Source: Methylobacterium sp. 77 (GTDB lineage: Bacteria; Pseudomonadota; Alphaproteobacteria; Rhizobiales; Beijerinckiaceae). From it: a DNA stretch of 64,000 nucleotides. A program made the position numbers and the translations under genes. The notes below the pieces were generated by a model. It was not told where the DNA came from and did no database searches. It saw only the letters and a list, made by a program, of their open reading frames with translations. Where the stretch lies: assembly GCF_000372825.1 (NCBI RefSeq), contig NZ_KB910516.1:119501-183500 (forward strand), given 5' to 3'. Position 1 is the stretch's first letter. The number at the start of each line of letters is the position of its first letter. This document shows, piece after piece, positions 28,473 through 36,710 of this stretch.

Positions 28473-29942
28473 TCAGGACTGGTCTGCGCTCAACTTCGAC
28501 AGATAGCCTTCCGCCTCGTGCCACGCCTCGCTCGTGCCGGAGAAACCGACATAGCCGTCGGGCCGGACGAGGATCAGCCGGTCGCGGTCGAACGGGCGTC
28601 GCGGTGCCGGTTCCAGCAAGGTGGGAAACCGTGCCGCGAGGGCGGCGCCCTGATCCGCATCGTCGGTGTAGACGACGAAGAGCGGCACCGATCCCGAGCC
28701 GGGCGGTCGCCCGTCATCATGCTCCGGCGCCCAGCGCATCCCGGCATCCTGGCCGTGCGAGAGCGGACTGTCGGCATAGGCGATCTCCACCTCGCTCATC
28801 GTGGCAGCCAACTTGTCCTGCACCGCATGGAAGCCGAGCATGAAGCGGATGGCGAGGTTGCGAACTCCCTGTGCCAGGGGATTCGACAGGGTCGCCATGT
28901 CGGTCAGGCGGGCGGCGTTGCGAAGGACCATGTCGCCGACGGCACTGCGCTCGGGGCTGTAGCTGTCGATGAGCGACGGAGCGGCCTGCCCCCGCTCCAC
29001 CATCGCCAGTTTCCAGGCAAGGTTGATGGCGTCCTGCATGCCGGTATTCATGCCCTGTCCGCCGGCCGGGCTATGGATATGCGCGGCGTCGCCGGCGAGC
29101 ACGACGCGTCCCCGCGAATATTCGGCGACCTTTCGCTCGTTGATGCGAAAATACGTGAGCCAGACCGGGTCGAGGACGCGGAAGCCACCGCCCGCGCGCT
29201 GGTCCGCCAGGGCCTGGACTTCGGCGAGGGTCGGGTCGGGTCGCGGACGCGCCGAATCGGTCTTGCCGATATCGGCGATCAGTCGCGCGCGGCCACCAGG
29301 GATGGGAAAGATCACCAGCGGGCCGTCACGATGGAGATAGGTGGCGATCTCGTCGCTCGTCGGAGCGCCGTCGCCCTCCACGCGGATATCGGCGAGCAAC
29401 CAATCGTCGCCTTGCGCCTCGCCCTCGAAGGCAAGGTCGAGCCCGTGCCGCACGATGCTGTGAGCGCCGTCACAGCCGAGCAGCCAGGACGGGGTCACCG
29501 TCTCCTCGCGGCCATCCGCATGGCGAAGCGTCGCCGCCACGTCATCGCCGGATGTCGTGAAGCTCACAAGCTCCACCTGCCGCTCCACCACGACACCGAA
29601 GGTGCTGAGGTGCTCGATCAGGAGGCGCTCGGTATCCCGCTGCGGGATCATCAGCGCGAAGTTGTAAGTGCTGACGATGCCGTCGAAACGCGCATGCCCG
29701 AGGACATTGCCGCCGCTGCGAATGGTTGCCCCATGGGCTCGCAGGCCGGCATCGAGGAAGGCCTGCTTGCAGCCCATCCGATCCATGAGTTCGAGGGTGC
29801 GCGCCCAGACGACGAGCGCCTTCGACGTCTGTGTCGGCTGCGGACTCTTGTCGATCAGGCGAACGTCGATCCCGTATCGGACGAGTTCGGCGGCGAGGGT
29901 AAGGCCGACGGGGCCGGCTCCGACGATGAGCACCTTGGGCAT
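28473..29942 (-). CDS. FAD-dependent aromatic hydroxylase-type monooxygenase
   Basis: A 489-residue class A flavoprotein monooxygenase (UbiH/PheA/PgaE-like). The ATG at 29942 is chosen because GAGGAA lies 7 bp upstream and the FAD-binding Rossmann motif VLIVGAGPVGLTLAAEL begins at residue 4. A second FAD motif GDAAHIHSPAGGQGMNTGMQ lies near residue 283, and the DG motif (GCDGAHSIVRHGL) near 155. The C-terminal ~110 residues form the thioredoxin-like tail common in phenol and polyketide hydroxylases. These enzymes use NAD(P)H and O2 to hydroxylate an aromatic ring. No pathway partner lies next to it, so the substrate is unknown. Confidence 0.9.
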   Translation of the reverse strand: MPKVLIVGAGPVGLTLAAELVRYGIDVRLIDKSPQPTQTSKALVVWARTLELMDRMGCKQAFLDAGLRAHGATIRSGGNVLGHARFDGIVSTYNFALMIPQRDTERLLIEHLSTFGVVVERQVELVSFTTSGDDVAATLRHADGREETVTPSWLLGCDGAHSIVRHGLDLAFEGEAQGDDWLLADIRVEGDGAPTSDEIATYLHRDGPLVIFPIPGGRARLIADIGKTDSARPRPDPTLAEVQALADQRAGGGFRVLDPVWLTYFRINERKVAEYSRGRVVLAGDAAHIHSPAGGQGMNTGMQDAINLAWKLAMVERGQAAPSLIDSYSPERSAVGDMVLRNAARLTDMATLSNPLAQGVRNLAIRFMLGFHAVQDKLAATMSEVEIAYADSPLSHGQDAGMRWAPEHDDGRPPGSGSVPLFVVYTDDADQGAALAARFPTLLEPAPRRPFDRDRLILVRPDGYVGFSGTSEAWHEAEGYLSKLSADQS

Positions 29943-30257
29943 GATCGTTTCCTCACGTCTGGCGGCTCGGCTCTGCCTCACTTGTATAGGAAAGTTCGAT
30001 CGCCATCGGGAGAGCGCTATCGGGCTGGATGGAAGCGGAGCCGCTGCCGCCTGTTCTCCCGACACATCGCGACCTGCAGCAAGGTGGATGGAACGGACTT
30101 GGCTTCCATCTCGGAGGCCTCTCGTCCACAACCATTGCGGGCGTTTTGATGCGGGAACTACGTATTTCAGGGCCATTACGTTGGAGTCATTCGAGGTTTG
30201 GTCATATCTGGTCCGCTAGAAGGACCGGAATTCAACCATCCCGTCCGGGAGGCAGCC
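29943..30257. other. Intergenic region upstream of the monooxygenase and the 34-residue peptide
   Basis: This 315-bp gap separates the start of the - strand monooxygenase from the + strand small ORF. A - strand TATACA near 29976-29981 may be a -10 for the monooxygenase. A small hairpin GGTCC/GGACC lies near 30208-30224, and TCATAT at 30201-30206 is a possible -10 for the small ORF. I see no other gene. Confidence 0.4.
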
Positions 30258-30362
30258 ATGGATACCAAGACGACCGAGTTGTGGCTTCCCATCGGTTGTG
30301 GACTGGCCTCATTGAGCGTGGCCCTGCTCTTTGCAGTCGCGCTGGGACGCTCGCTCGCCTGA
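30258..30362 (+). CDS. 34-residue single-pass membrane peptide
   Basis: A short ORF below usual length cut-offs: MDTKTTELWLPIG, then a hydrophobic stretch (CGLASLSVALLFAVALG) and RSLA. GGGAGG at 30248-30253 lies 4 bp before the ATG, a strong ribosome site. A charged N-terminus, one ~20-residue membrane segment and a short basic tail fit a small inner-membrane protein. I do not recognise a family. It stands alone, 147 bp from the end of the converging pdeM gene. Support comes from the ribosome site, the membrane profile and the lack of a competing ORF. Confidence 0.6.
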   Translation: MDTKTTELWLPIGCGLASLSVALLFAVALGRSLA

Positions 30363-30509
30363 CGTTCGTCGGCCTTTTTCGCTTGGACGAGAGCCGGATC
30401 GCGACACTTTGCTCGGCTCTGACAGGGTAGGTCCGAGCCTCTCAGAAATTTCGCGGCAACCGTTTCGAGCGGGAGCAAGTGGACGGCAATCCGGCCAACG
30501 GTCTGAGGA

Positions 30510-31223
30510 TCAATCCCGCGTCAGCATGGACTTGCCGATGGCGAAGACGCGACCGTCTCCAAGCAGATGCGCCGTGAAGCCGCCCGGGAACAGCGGATCG
30601 AAGACCGGATCACGCACATTGAGACCGCCGGCATAGGCGCCGAAGGCCGGCATCACCAATCGCTTGCCGTCGGTGACGAAGCAGCGCCGCCGCACCGCGC
30701 GACCGCGCATGGCGACCTTGCCGCAAGGATGGAGATGACCGGCGATCTCGCCCTCGCGGGCATCCGGCGAAGGCTCGTGCCGCAGGGTGAGGCCGCCCAG
30801 GACCAGGGTCTCCGCATAGCGCCCACCGACTCCCTCCGTCACGGCATGGTCGTGGTTGCCGGCGATCCAGACCCAGTCCCGCCCCTCCTGAAGCGCCGCG
30901 ACCATGGCGCGATCGCCCGGCTCCATCCGCTCGGGTCCTCGTGAATCGTGGAAGGAATCGCCGAGCGCGACGACGCGAGCGGGGTCGAGCCGGGCCACGG
31001 CCTCGTGCAGGCAGGAAAGGGTCTCGCGGGTATCGTAGGGCGGCAGGAACTGGCCCGAGCGCGCGGCATAAGCCGAGCCCTTCTCCAGATGCAGGTCGGA
31101 AACGATCAGCGTCCGGTGCGCGGCGAGCCACAAACCGCCGCAGAGGTCGAGTGTGAGGGCTTCCCCCGCCAGGATCAGGCCGGGGGTCTTGATCGTCCGT
31201 TCGAGTCTCTGGCCGAGCGCCAC
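30510..31223 (-). CDS. pdeM: Ligase-associated DNA damage response endonuclease PdeM
   Basis: A 237-residue metallophosphoesterase of the PdeM family. The dinuclear metal-site motifs are present in order: SDLHLEKGSA (D, H), ALGDSFHD (GD), GNHDHAV (GNHD), and C-terminal HLHPCG (GHxH-like). PdeM proteins are encoded with a Lhr-type helicase, an ATP-dependent ligase and an exonuclease as a repair set. The start is set at GTG 31223 because AAAGGA (31231-31236) is 7 bp upstream; a GTG at 31229 is only 1 bp from it. The helicase gene is next upstream on the same strand, 142 bp away. The ligase and exonuclease are not in the window. Confidence 0.9.
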   Translation of the reverse strand: MALGQRLERTIKTPGLILAGEALTLDLCGGLWLAAHRTLIVSDLHLEKGSAYAARSGQFLPPYDTRETLSCLHEAVARLDPARVVALGDSFHDSRGPERMEPGDRAMVAALQEGRDWVWIAGNHDHAVTEGVGGRYAETLVLGGLTLRHEPSPDAREGEIAGHLHPCGKVAMRGRAVRRRCFVTDGKRLVMPAFGAYAGGLNVRDPVFDPLFPGGFTAHLLGDGRVFAIGKSMLTRD

Positions 31224-31365
31224 GATCACGTCCTTTGCGGAATCGGCCTGAAACGCGGACGACGCGCTTCAGAAAAGCCGATGTTGAAACAAAGACTTGT
31301 CGCGATGATCGGATCGGAAGTCCGGTCAGGGCGGCAGTCCGGGATAGGCGCGCCTCACCACGTCG

Positions 31366-33966
31366 TCACCCGAGCGCTTCCTCGAGAAGCTGCGCCTCGG
31401 CCTCGGCCAGGATCTCGTCCGCGCCTTCGCCGTAGACCTTCTCACGTCCGATTTCGAGCATGACGGACACGGAAAGCGGCGACACGCGGTCGAGGGCCTT
31501 GTGAGTGATTCGCCCTTGGATACGCCTCAACATCATGCCGAGGCGGGCCACGTCGAGGAGTCCGGTTGCCGCATCCTGCCGCGCGGCGCGCAAGAGCATG
31601 TGGTCGGGCTGGTGTTTGCGCAGCACATCGTAGACGAGATCGGTGGAGATCGTGACCTGACGCCCGGTCTTCTTCTGGCCCGGATAGCGCCGTTCGATCA
31701 GCCCGGCGATGACGGCGCATTGGCGGAAGGTGCGCTTCATCAACGAGGATTCGTCGAGCCAGGCCTCGAGATCGTCGCCGAGCATGTCCTCGGCGAACAG
31801 TTCCCCGAGGAAGCCGGGCTCGCGGGCGATGGCCTCGCTGACGTCCCGCGTCATCCAGATGGCGATGCCGTAATCATTGGCGGCAAAACCAAGGGGGCGC
31901 AGCCTCGCTCGCTCCATGCGCCGGGTGAGGAGCATGCCGAGGGTCTGGTGGGCGAGGCGTCCCTCGAAGGGAAAGGCGGTGAGGTAATAGCGCTTGGCTC
32001 GCGGGAACGTCTCCACGAGAAGGCTGTCCGGACCGGGCAGGATCGAGCGCTTGCGCTGCTGGACGAGATAATCCGCAACCTGTTTCGGCAGCCGGTCCCA
32101 CTCGAAGGGATCGGCGATGATGGCGCGGACGCGGGCGGCGAGGAAAGTCGAGAGCGGAAACTTCGCCCCAGCATAGGACGGGATTGCCGGGTCGGTGCCG
32201 GGGCCCGCCCGAGTCGCCAGTGCCTCATCCTCGGACAGCCCTTCGAACCGAAGCACCTCGCCGGCGAAGAGGAAGGTGTCGCCCGGCGTCAGAGTGTCGG
32301 CGAAATCCTCCTCGATTTCGCCGAGGACGCGACCGCCCTTGGGCAGGATGGCGCCAGGCTTGCCGCGCACACCGCGCGCGAGGCGAACCTTCACCTTGGC
32401 GGATTCGACGATGGTCCCGACATTCATCCGGTATTGCTGCGCCGTCCTGGCATCGCGCACGCGCCACAGCCCGTCAGGCCCGCGCAGGATCTTGGCGAAG
32501 CGCTCATAGGCACGGAGAGCGTAGCCGCCGGTCGCCACGTAATCGACCACCGCCTCGAAATCCTCCCACGACAAGGTCGTGTAAGGAGCCGCCGAGACGA
32601 TTTCCTCGTAGAGTCGGACCGGATCGAACGCGTCGGCGCAGGCCATGCCGAGGATGTGCTGGGCCAGCACGTCCGGCGCGCCCAGGCGGGCATCCGGTGT
32701 GTCCTGAGCCGCCGCCTCCACCGCATCGAGGGCGGCTTGGCATTCGAGAATCTCGAACCGGTTGCCGGGGACGAGATAGGCTTTCGACGGCTCGTCCATG
32801 CGGTGGTTGGCGCGCCCGATCCGCTGCATGATCCGGCTCGCGCCTTTCGGCGCGCCGATATTGATGACGAGGTCGACGTCACCCCAGTCGATTCCGAGAT
32901 CGAGAGTCGCGGTGCAGACGATGGCCCGCAACTGCCCCGCCGCCATCGCCGCTTCGACCCGCCGTCTCTGGCTCGCGTCGAGGGACCCGTGGTGGAGCGC
33001 GATCGGCAGCGACGATTCGTTGATCCGCCAGAGTTCCTGAAAGGTGTACTCGGCCTGGAGCCGCGTATTGACGAAGACCAGCACCGTGCGGTGAGCCTCG
33101 ATCAACGCGTAGATCGCCGGCATCGCCTGCGTCGCGGTATGGCCGGCGAGCGGCAGTGTCAGGCCGGTATCGAGCATGTGCAGGTCCGGCGCTGCGCCGC
33201 CCTTGACCACCACGAGGTCGGCGAGATCCTTCGCTCTTCCATCATCCACCTTCGGCTTGAGGCGTTGGGGAGCGGCGGGGGGCTCCAAGTCGCGTAATGG
33301 GCTTGGGATGCAGCCTCCCAGGCTGCTCTGAGACATCTCAGGATGGGGCTGCGGCACCAGATATCGCCGCAGATCGTCGGGCTCGCGTACCGTCGCCGAA
33401 AGACCGATGGCGGTAAGGCGGGGGCTCAGGCGATGCAGTCGCGCCAGCCCGAGCGACAGCAGGTCACCCCGTTTCGAGGTGACCAGTGCGTGCAACTCGT
33501 CGAGGACGACGCAGGACAAATTCGAGAAGAGCTCCGTCGCCTCGCGATGCGCGATGAGAAGCGCAAGCTGCTCCGGTGTCGTCAGAAGGATGTCGGGCGG
33601 ACGTTCGACCTGCCGCGTGCGCTTGTGCGAGGGCGTGTCGCCGGTGCGGGTTTCGACCCGGATCGGCAATCCCATCTCGGCAATGGGTGCCTCGAGGTTG
33701 CGGGCGATGTCGACCGCGAGCGCCTTCAGGGGCGAGATGTAGAGCGTATGGAGCCCGCGCGCCTTTCGCGATGGTTCGCGTTCGGACAGGGCAACGAGGC
33801 TCGGAAGGAAACCGGCAAGTGTCTTGCCGGCTCCCGTCGGCGCCACGAGCAGGGATGAGCGACCGGCCTGGACGATTCCGAGAAGTTCGATCTGATGCGG
33901 GCGGGGAGCCCAGCCGCGCGACGCGAACCAGTCCTCGAACCGCTCGGGAAGCCGGCCCTCAGGCAA
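31366..33966 (-). CDS. lhr: Ligase-associated DEXH-box helicase (Lhr family)
   Basis: An 866-residue SF2 helicase. Walker A APTGAGKT lies near residue 40, the DExH box reads VVLDELHAL near 150, motif VI is QRIGRANHR near 390, and the long C-terminal Lhr domain follows. Members unwind DNA in the ligase-associated damage response. The only usable start is TTG at 33966: an in-frame stop lies just upstream. It begins 6 bp after the esterase stop, without a clear ribosome site, so coupling is likely. Residues ~207-250 are a Pro/Ser-rich insertion encoded by a palindromic element at 33310-33341, which interrupts the usual link between the RYL and VKGGAAPDL blocks. The frame is preserved. Confidence 0.92.
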   Translation of the reverse strand: MPEGRLPERFEDWFASRGWAPRPHQIELLGIVQAGRSSLLVAPTGAGKTLAGFLPSLVALSEREPSRKARGLHTLYISPLKALAVDIARNLEAPIAEMGLPIRVETRTGDTPSHKRTRQVERPPDILLTTPEQLALLIAHREATELFSNLSCVVLDELHALVTSKRGDLLSLGLARLHRLSPRLTAIGLSATVREPDDLRRYLVPQPHPEMSQSSLGGCIPSPLRDLEPPAAPQRLKPKVDDGRAKDLADLVVVKGGAAPDLHMLDTGLTLPLAGHTATQAMPAIYALIEAHRTVLVFVNTRLQAEYTFQELWRINESSLPIALHHGSLDASQRRRVEAAMAAGQLRAIVCTATLDLGIDWGDVDLVINIGAPKGASRIMQRIGRANHRMDEPSKAYLVPGNRFEILECQAALDAVEAAAQDTPDARLGAPDVLAQHILGMACADAFDPVRLYEEIVSAAPYTTLSWEDFEAVVDYVATGGYALRAYERFAKILRGPDGLWRVRDARTAQQYRMNVGTIVESAKVKVRLARGVRGKPGAILPKGGRVLGEIEEDFADTLTPGDTFLFAGEVLRFEGLSEDEALATRAGPGTDPAIPSYAGAKFPLSTFLAARVRAIIADPFEWDRLPKQVADYLVQQRKRSILPGPDSLLVETFPRAKRYYLTAFPFEGRLAHQTLGMLLTRRMERARLRPLGFAANDYGIAIWMTRDVSEAIAREPGFLGELFAEDMLGDDLEAWLDESSLMKRTFRQCAVIAGLIERRYPGQKKTGRQVTISTDLVYDVLRKHQPDHMLLRAARQDAATGLLDVARLGMMLRRIQGRITHKALDRVSPLSVSVMLEIGREKVYGEGADEILAEAEAQLLEEALG
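33310..33341. repeat. Double-hairpin palindromic element inside the lhr coding region
   Basis: Two adjacent perfect stems: GCAGCCT/AGGCTGC (33310-33326, 3-nt loop) and CTGAGA/TCTCAG (33328-33341, 2-nt loop). Read on the coding strand it gives a Pro/Ser/Gly-rich peptide in the middle of the helicase. The structure resembles intergenic REP-type elements more than helicase coding sequence. Confidence 0.6.
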
Positions 33967-33972
33967 GGGTCA

Positions 33973-34935
33973 TCAAGCGAGGGCCATCAGGAACCGGTCG
34001 ATCAGTTCCAGGGCACGTGCGGTCATGGCGCCGGGATAGCGCACGAAGACATGGCAGCCGCCGGGATAGATCGCGGTATGGCCGCCATTGCCGGCTGCAG
34101 CCCAGCGGGACGACATGTAGAGCGTATCGTCCAGAAGCGGATCGTGGGTGCCCACCGAGAACAGGGCCGGCGGCAGGCCCGCGAGGTCGGCATAGAGCGG
34201 CGAAACGTCGGGACGGCGCCGGTCGATGCCGTCGCGGACGTAGTCGTTGGCGAAGGTGGTCAGATCCTTCGTGTTCACCACGAGGCGTGTTTCGCCCCAG
34301 TTGCGCACGCTAGGGGTGAGGCCGAGATCGAAGAAACCGGCATTGAGGTTGGCGCCGCGAAAGGCGCGGGGGAGGTTGTGCCGGTCGCGGAGGCGCAGCA
34401 GCGTCATCACCGCAAGATGGGCGCCGGCGGATTCACCGCCGATGGTCAGCGCAGAGATGCCGAATTCGGCCTTGCCGGGACCGGCGAGCCAGAGCGCCGC
34501 CGCCTCACAATCCTCGAGAGCCGCCGGGTAGGGGTTCTCGGGGGCAAGCCGGTACTCGACGGAAAGGCAGACGAAGCCGCAGGCATCGGCGATCCGTTCC
34601 AGCCAAGGATCCTGCTCGTCGGCGGCACCCCAGACCCATCCGCCACGGTGGATGTGGAGGTAGGCCCCACGCAGCTTCGGCCATTTCCTGGCATCGGGAC
34701 GGATCAGCCTCAGCAGCAGGGGGCCGCTAGGTCCCTCGATCGTCACTGTCTCGGCGCGCGCGCTCCGTGGCATGGCGGGGGAAGCCTGCGTTCCCTGGCG
34801 ACGGCGCGCACGAACCTCGGCGATCGGAATCGACCACGGGTCCGCCTGCGCGGCATGGGCGGCGATGATCTCGGCGTTGAGCCGATGGGTCTCCGGATCG
34901 ATCGTCGCCGGGTCGAAGAGGGCGTGGTCGATCAT
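33973..34935 (-). CDS. Alpha/beta hydrolase, HSL/acetyl-esterase type
   Basis: A 320-residue alpha/beta hydrolase of the hormone-sensitive-lipase group. It has the oxyanion-hole HGG-like motif in LHIHRGGWVWG (here HRGGW), the nucleophile motif GGESAGAHLA, the acid in VGTHDPLLDDT and the histidine in GGCHVFVRY. Such enzymes hydrolyse short acyl esters. No signal peptide is visible. The ATG has only a weak upstream site (GGATGAGACG). Its stop is 6 bp from the TTG start of the helicase, so the two may share a transcript without an obvious functional link. Confidence 0.88.
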   Translation of the reverse strand: MIDHALFDPATIDPETHRLNAEIIAAHAAQADPWSIPIAEVRARRRQGTQASPAMPRSARAETVTIEGPSGPLLLRLIRPDARKWPKLRGAYLHIHRGGWVWGAADEQDPWLERIADACGFVCLSVEYRLAPENPYPAALEDCEAAALWLAGPGKAEFGISALTIGGESAGAHLAVMTLLRLRDRHNLPRAFRGANLNAGFFDLGLTPSVRNWGETRLVVNTKDLTTFANDYVRDGIDRRRPDVSPLYADLAGLPPALFSVGTHDPLLDDTLYMSSRWAAAGNGGHTAIYPGGCHVFVRYPGAMTARALELIDRFLMALA

Positions 34936-35049
34936 GGATCGGTTCGTCTCATCCAGTGTGGGGCCGAAGCGGAGTTCGAGCGTGATGGTCGAATGTGGGC
35001 GAAGCTCCCACCGATGCCAGCCGCGTCGGCGGCACGAAACGGCCTAACG

Positions 35050-35077
35050 CCCGAACGTGCGGACGGTTTCGTTCGGG
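35050..35077. repeat. Perfect inverted repeat upstream of the DUF6460 gene
   Basis: CCCGAACG (35050-35057) and CGTTCGGG (35070-35077) are perfect 8-bp arms around 12 bp. It lies between two diverging genes, 111 bp before the DUF6460 start. It could be an operator or a hairpin in the leader. Confidence 0.4.
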
Positions 35078-35187
35078 TGTGTCGCATCGGTCACGCTTCC
35101 GCCGGGTTCGCCGGCTTCAGAGGAGCCGACGAGGCCCCATATGTCGAAGACGATGCGGCCACCGGCCCACGGCCAGAGGATGACACC

Positions 35188-35535
35188 ATGATCGTCGATA
35201 ACGACCCGCGCCGACAGGGACCCTATCAGGGCCGCCAGCATGCCGGGAATGCCTATTCCGATCTGGAGCCGCGTTCGCCCTTACGCCGCTTCCTCGGTGG
35301 CTCGCCCATGGCGGTGCTGGTGAAGCTGGTATTCCTGTCGATCCTGGTCGGCGCCATCATGGCGATGCTTGGAATCACGCCCGGCCTGCTGTTCTGGCAG
35401 ATCTACGATGCGGGTCGCGCGCTCATCGACCTCGGATTCGAGACCTTTCACGATTTCGGCCGGTGGATCCTCGCCGGCGCCGTGGTCGTCGTCCCGCTGT
35501 GGCTGCTATCGCGATTTCTGTCGGTGTCGAAATAG
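35188..35535 (+). CDS. DUF6460-type small membrane protein
   Basis: A 115-residue protein. After a polar N-terminus (residues 1-35) comes RRFLGGSPMAVLVKLVFLSILVGAI, a membrane segment at ~42-62, and a second membrane segment near the C-terminus (IMAGAVVVVPLWLL-like, ~92-110). The pattern matches DUF6460, as I recall it, a family common in Methylobacterium and relatives with no assigned function. AGAGGA lies 9 bp before the ATG; the frame is open far upstream, but this is the only supported start. The gene is followed by a terminator shared with the converging L,D-transpeptidase. Confidence 0.78.
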   Translation: MIVDNDPRRQGPYQGRQHAGNAYSDLEPRSPLRRFLGGSPMAVLVKLVFLSILVGAIMAMLGITPGLLFWQIYDAGRALIDLGFETFHDFGRWILAGAVVVVPLWLLSRFLSVSK

Positions 35536-35695
35536 GCTTCCCTCCGTCCCTCTACGCCTGGCGGACGAGGTCGGTCGCCAGACGGCAGGGGGGCGGGCTC
35601 TTTATCCCAAAGAGGCCGCGCTCCTCATCTTAGCCTCACCTGCAGCGGAATGGGCCGTGCCGACGTCGGATCGTGCACTCTCCGCGCAAATGGAA

Positions 35696-35721
35696 AAAGG
35701 CCGGCATCTCTGCCGGCCTTT
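35696..35721. terminator. Bidirectional intrinsic terminator, DUF6460 gene / L,D-transpeptidase
   Basis: A perfect 11-bp stem (35696-35706 with 35711-35721) with a 4-nt loop, AAAA on its left and TTT on its right. It lies 26 bp from the L,D-transpeptidase stop and between converging genes. Confidence 0.85.
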
Positions 35722-35746
35722 CGCAGTTCTGGACCGTGAGGACGCG

Positions 35747-36421
35747 TCAGCGCTGGACGATGACCTTCGCGCCGACCTTGGCCCGGGTGTAGAGGTCGGC
35801 CACGTCGTCGTTGGTCATGCGGATGCAGCCCGAGGAAACGGCCGTTCCGATCGTCTCAGGCTCATTGGAGCCGTGAATGCGATAGATCGAGCCGCCGAGA
35901 TACATGGCGCGGGCGCCGAGCGGGTTCTCGATGCCGCCCTTCATGAATCGCGGCAGGTCGGGGCGGCGGCGCAGCATCTCGGCCGGGGGACGCCAATCGG
36001 GCCATTCGCGCTTCATCGTGATGGTCTGCGTGCCACCCCAGGTGAAGCCGGGACGACCGACGCCCACGCCGTAGCGGAGGGCCTGACCGCCGCCGAGCAC
36101 GTAGTACAGCCGGCGCTCGGCCGTGGAGACGACGATGGTGCCGGGGGCGAAATTGCCGGTATAGGCGACCTGCTCGCGCTGGATCGCCGACATCTGCGGC
36201 ACGGCCGAGGCCATCGGGTCGGCCGGGTTGAGCGAGGCGTTCGCTGTAGGCACCGCGACCACGGCGACGGCAGCGGGCTCAGCCTGCGGACGCACGCGCA
36301 GCACCAGCGCATTGTCGAGGGGCTGGCGGGTAAGAGGATCGATTTCGTAGGCGGCGGCAGGCGATGCCCAGGCACCAACCATGCAGACGAGCCCGGACAG
36401 GGCGGGGGCGATACGGCGCAT
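35747..36421 (-). CDS. L,D-transpeptidase (YkuD/ErfK family)
   Basis: A 224-residue exported enzyme with a signal peptide (RRIAPALSGLVCMVGAWASPAAA, cleavage near residue 24). The YkuD catalytic motif is complete in the last third: HGSNEPETIG then SSGCIRM, with Cys as nucleophile. These enzymes make 3-3 cross-links in peptidoglycan or attach outer-membrane proteins to it. The ATG at 36421 is preferred because GAGAGGC is 4 bp upstream. In polar-growing rhizobia, L,D-transpeptidases are important at the growth pole, which fits the PodJ-like and GPR-like proteins in this window, although the genes are not linked. Confidence 0.92.
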   Translation of the reverse strand: MRRIAPALSGLVCMVGAWASPAAAYEIDPLTRQPLDNALVLRVRPQAEPAAVAVVAVPTANASLNPADPMASAVPQMSAIQREQVAYTGNFAPGTIVVSTAERRLYYVLGGGQALRYGVGVGRPGFTWGGTQTITMKREWPDWRPPAEMLRRRPDLPRFMKGGIENPLGARAMYLGGSIYRIHGSNEPETIGTAVSSGCIRMTNDDVADLYTRAKVGAKVIVQR

Positions 36422-36710
36422 CAAAGCCTCTCGAAGGCAGGCGAAAATATGAGGAAACACGGTCGGTAACGCGACGCAGGATACCGTTTCCCGATCCCCA
36501 AGACGTAAACGCTACCGCTTCAAAGCCAAGCTGAATTCGCGACGACGCAACGGTTGCAGCGGCGTCGTGACTCCGTGGCAACAGTGTGGCGGCTTAGCCT
36601 TATCGACGGGATTAGAAGTCGGCCTGAATCGCGGGATGGGAACCAATCCACGATACGGGGCACGTGTATCGTCTGGCTCGCCGCAATTCGGCTTGGAACA
36701 AATGTCGGGT

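Noticed and set aside
28518..30149. 543-codon open frame opposite the FAD monooxygenase
   Set aside because: No domain signature, and the opposite strand has FAD-binding motifs and a ribosome site.
30029..30430. 133-codon ORF overlapping the small-peptide region
   Set aside because: No ribosome site and unlikely composition; it overlaps the better supported 34-codon ORF in a different frame.
31501..33297. 598-codon open frame opposite the Lhr helicase
   Set aside because: Antisense to Walker A and DExH motifs on the real strand; the composition is that of a shadow frame.
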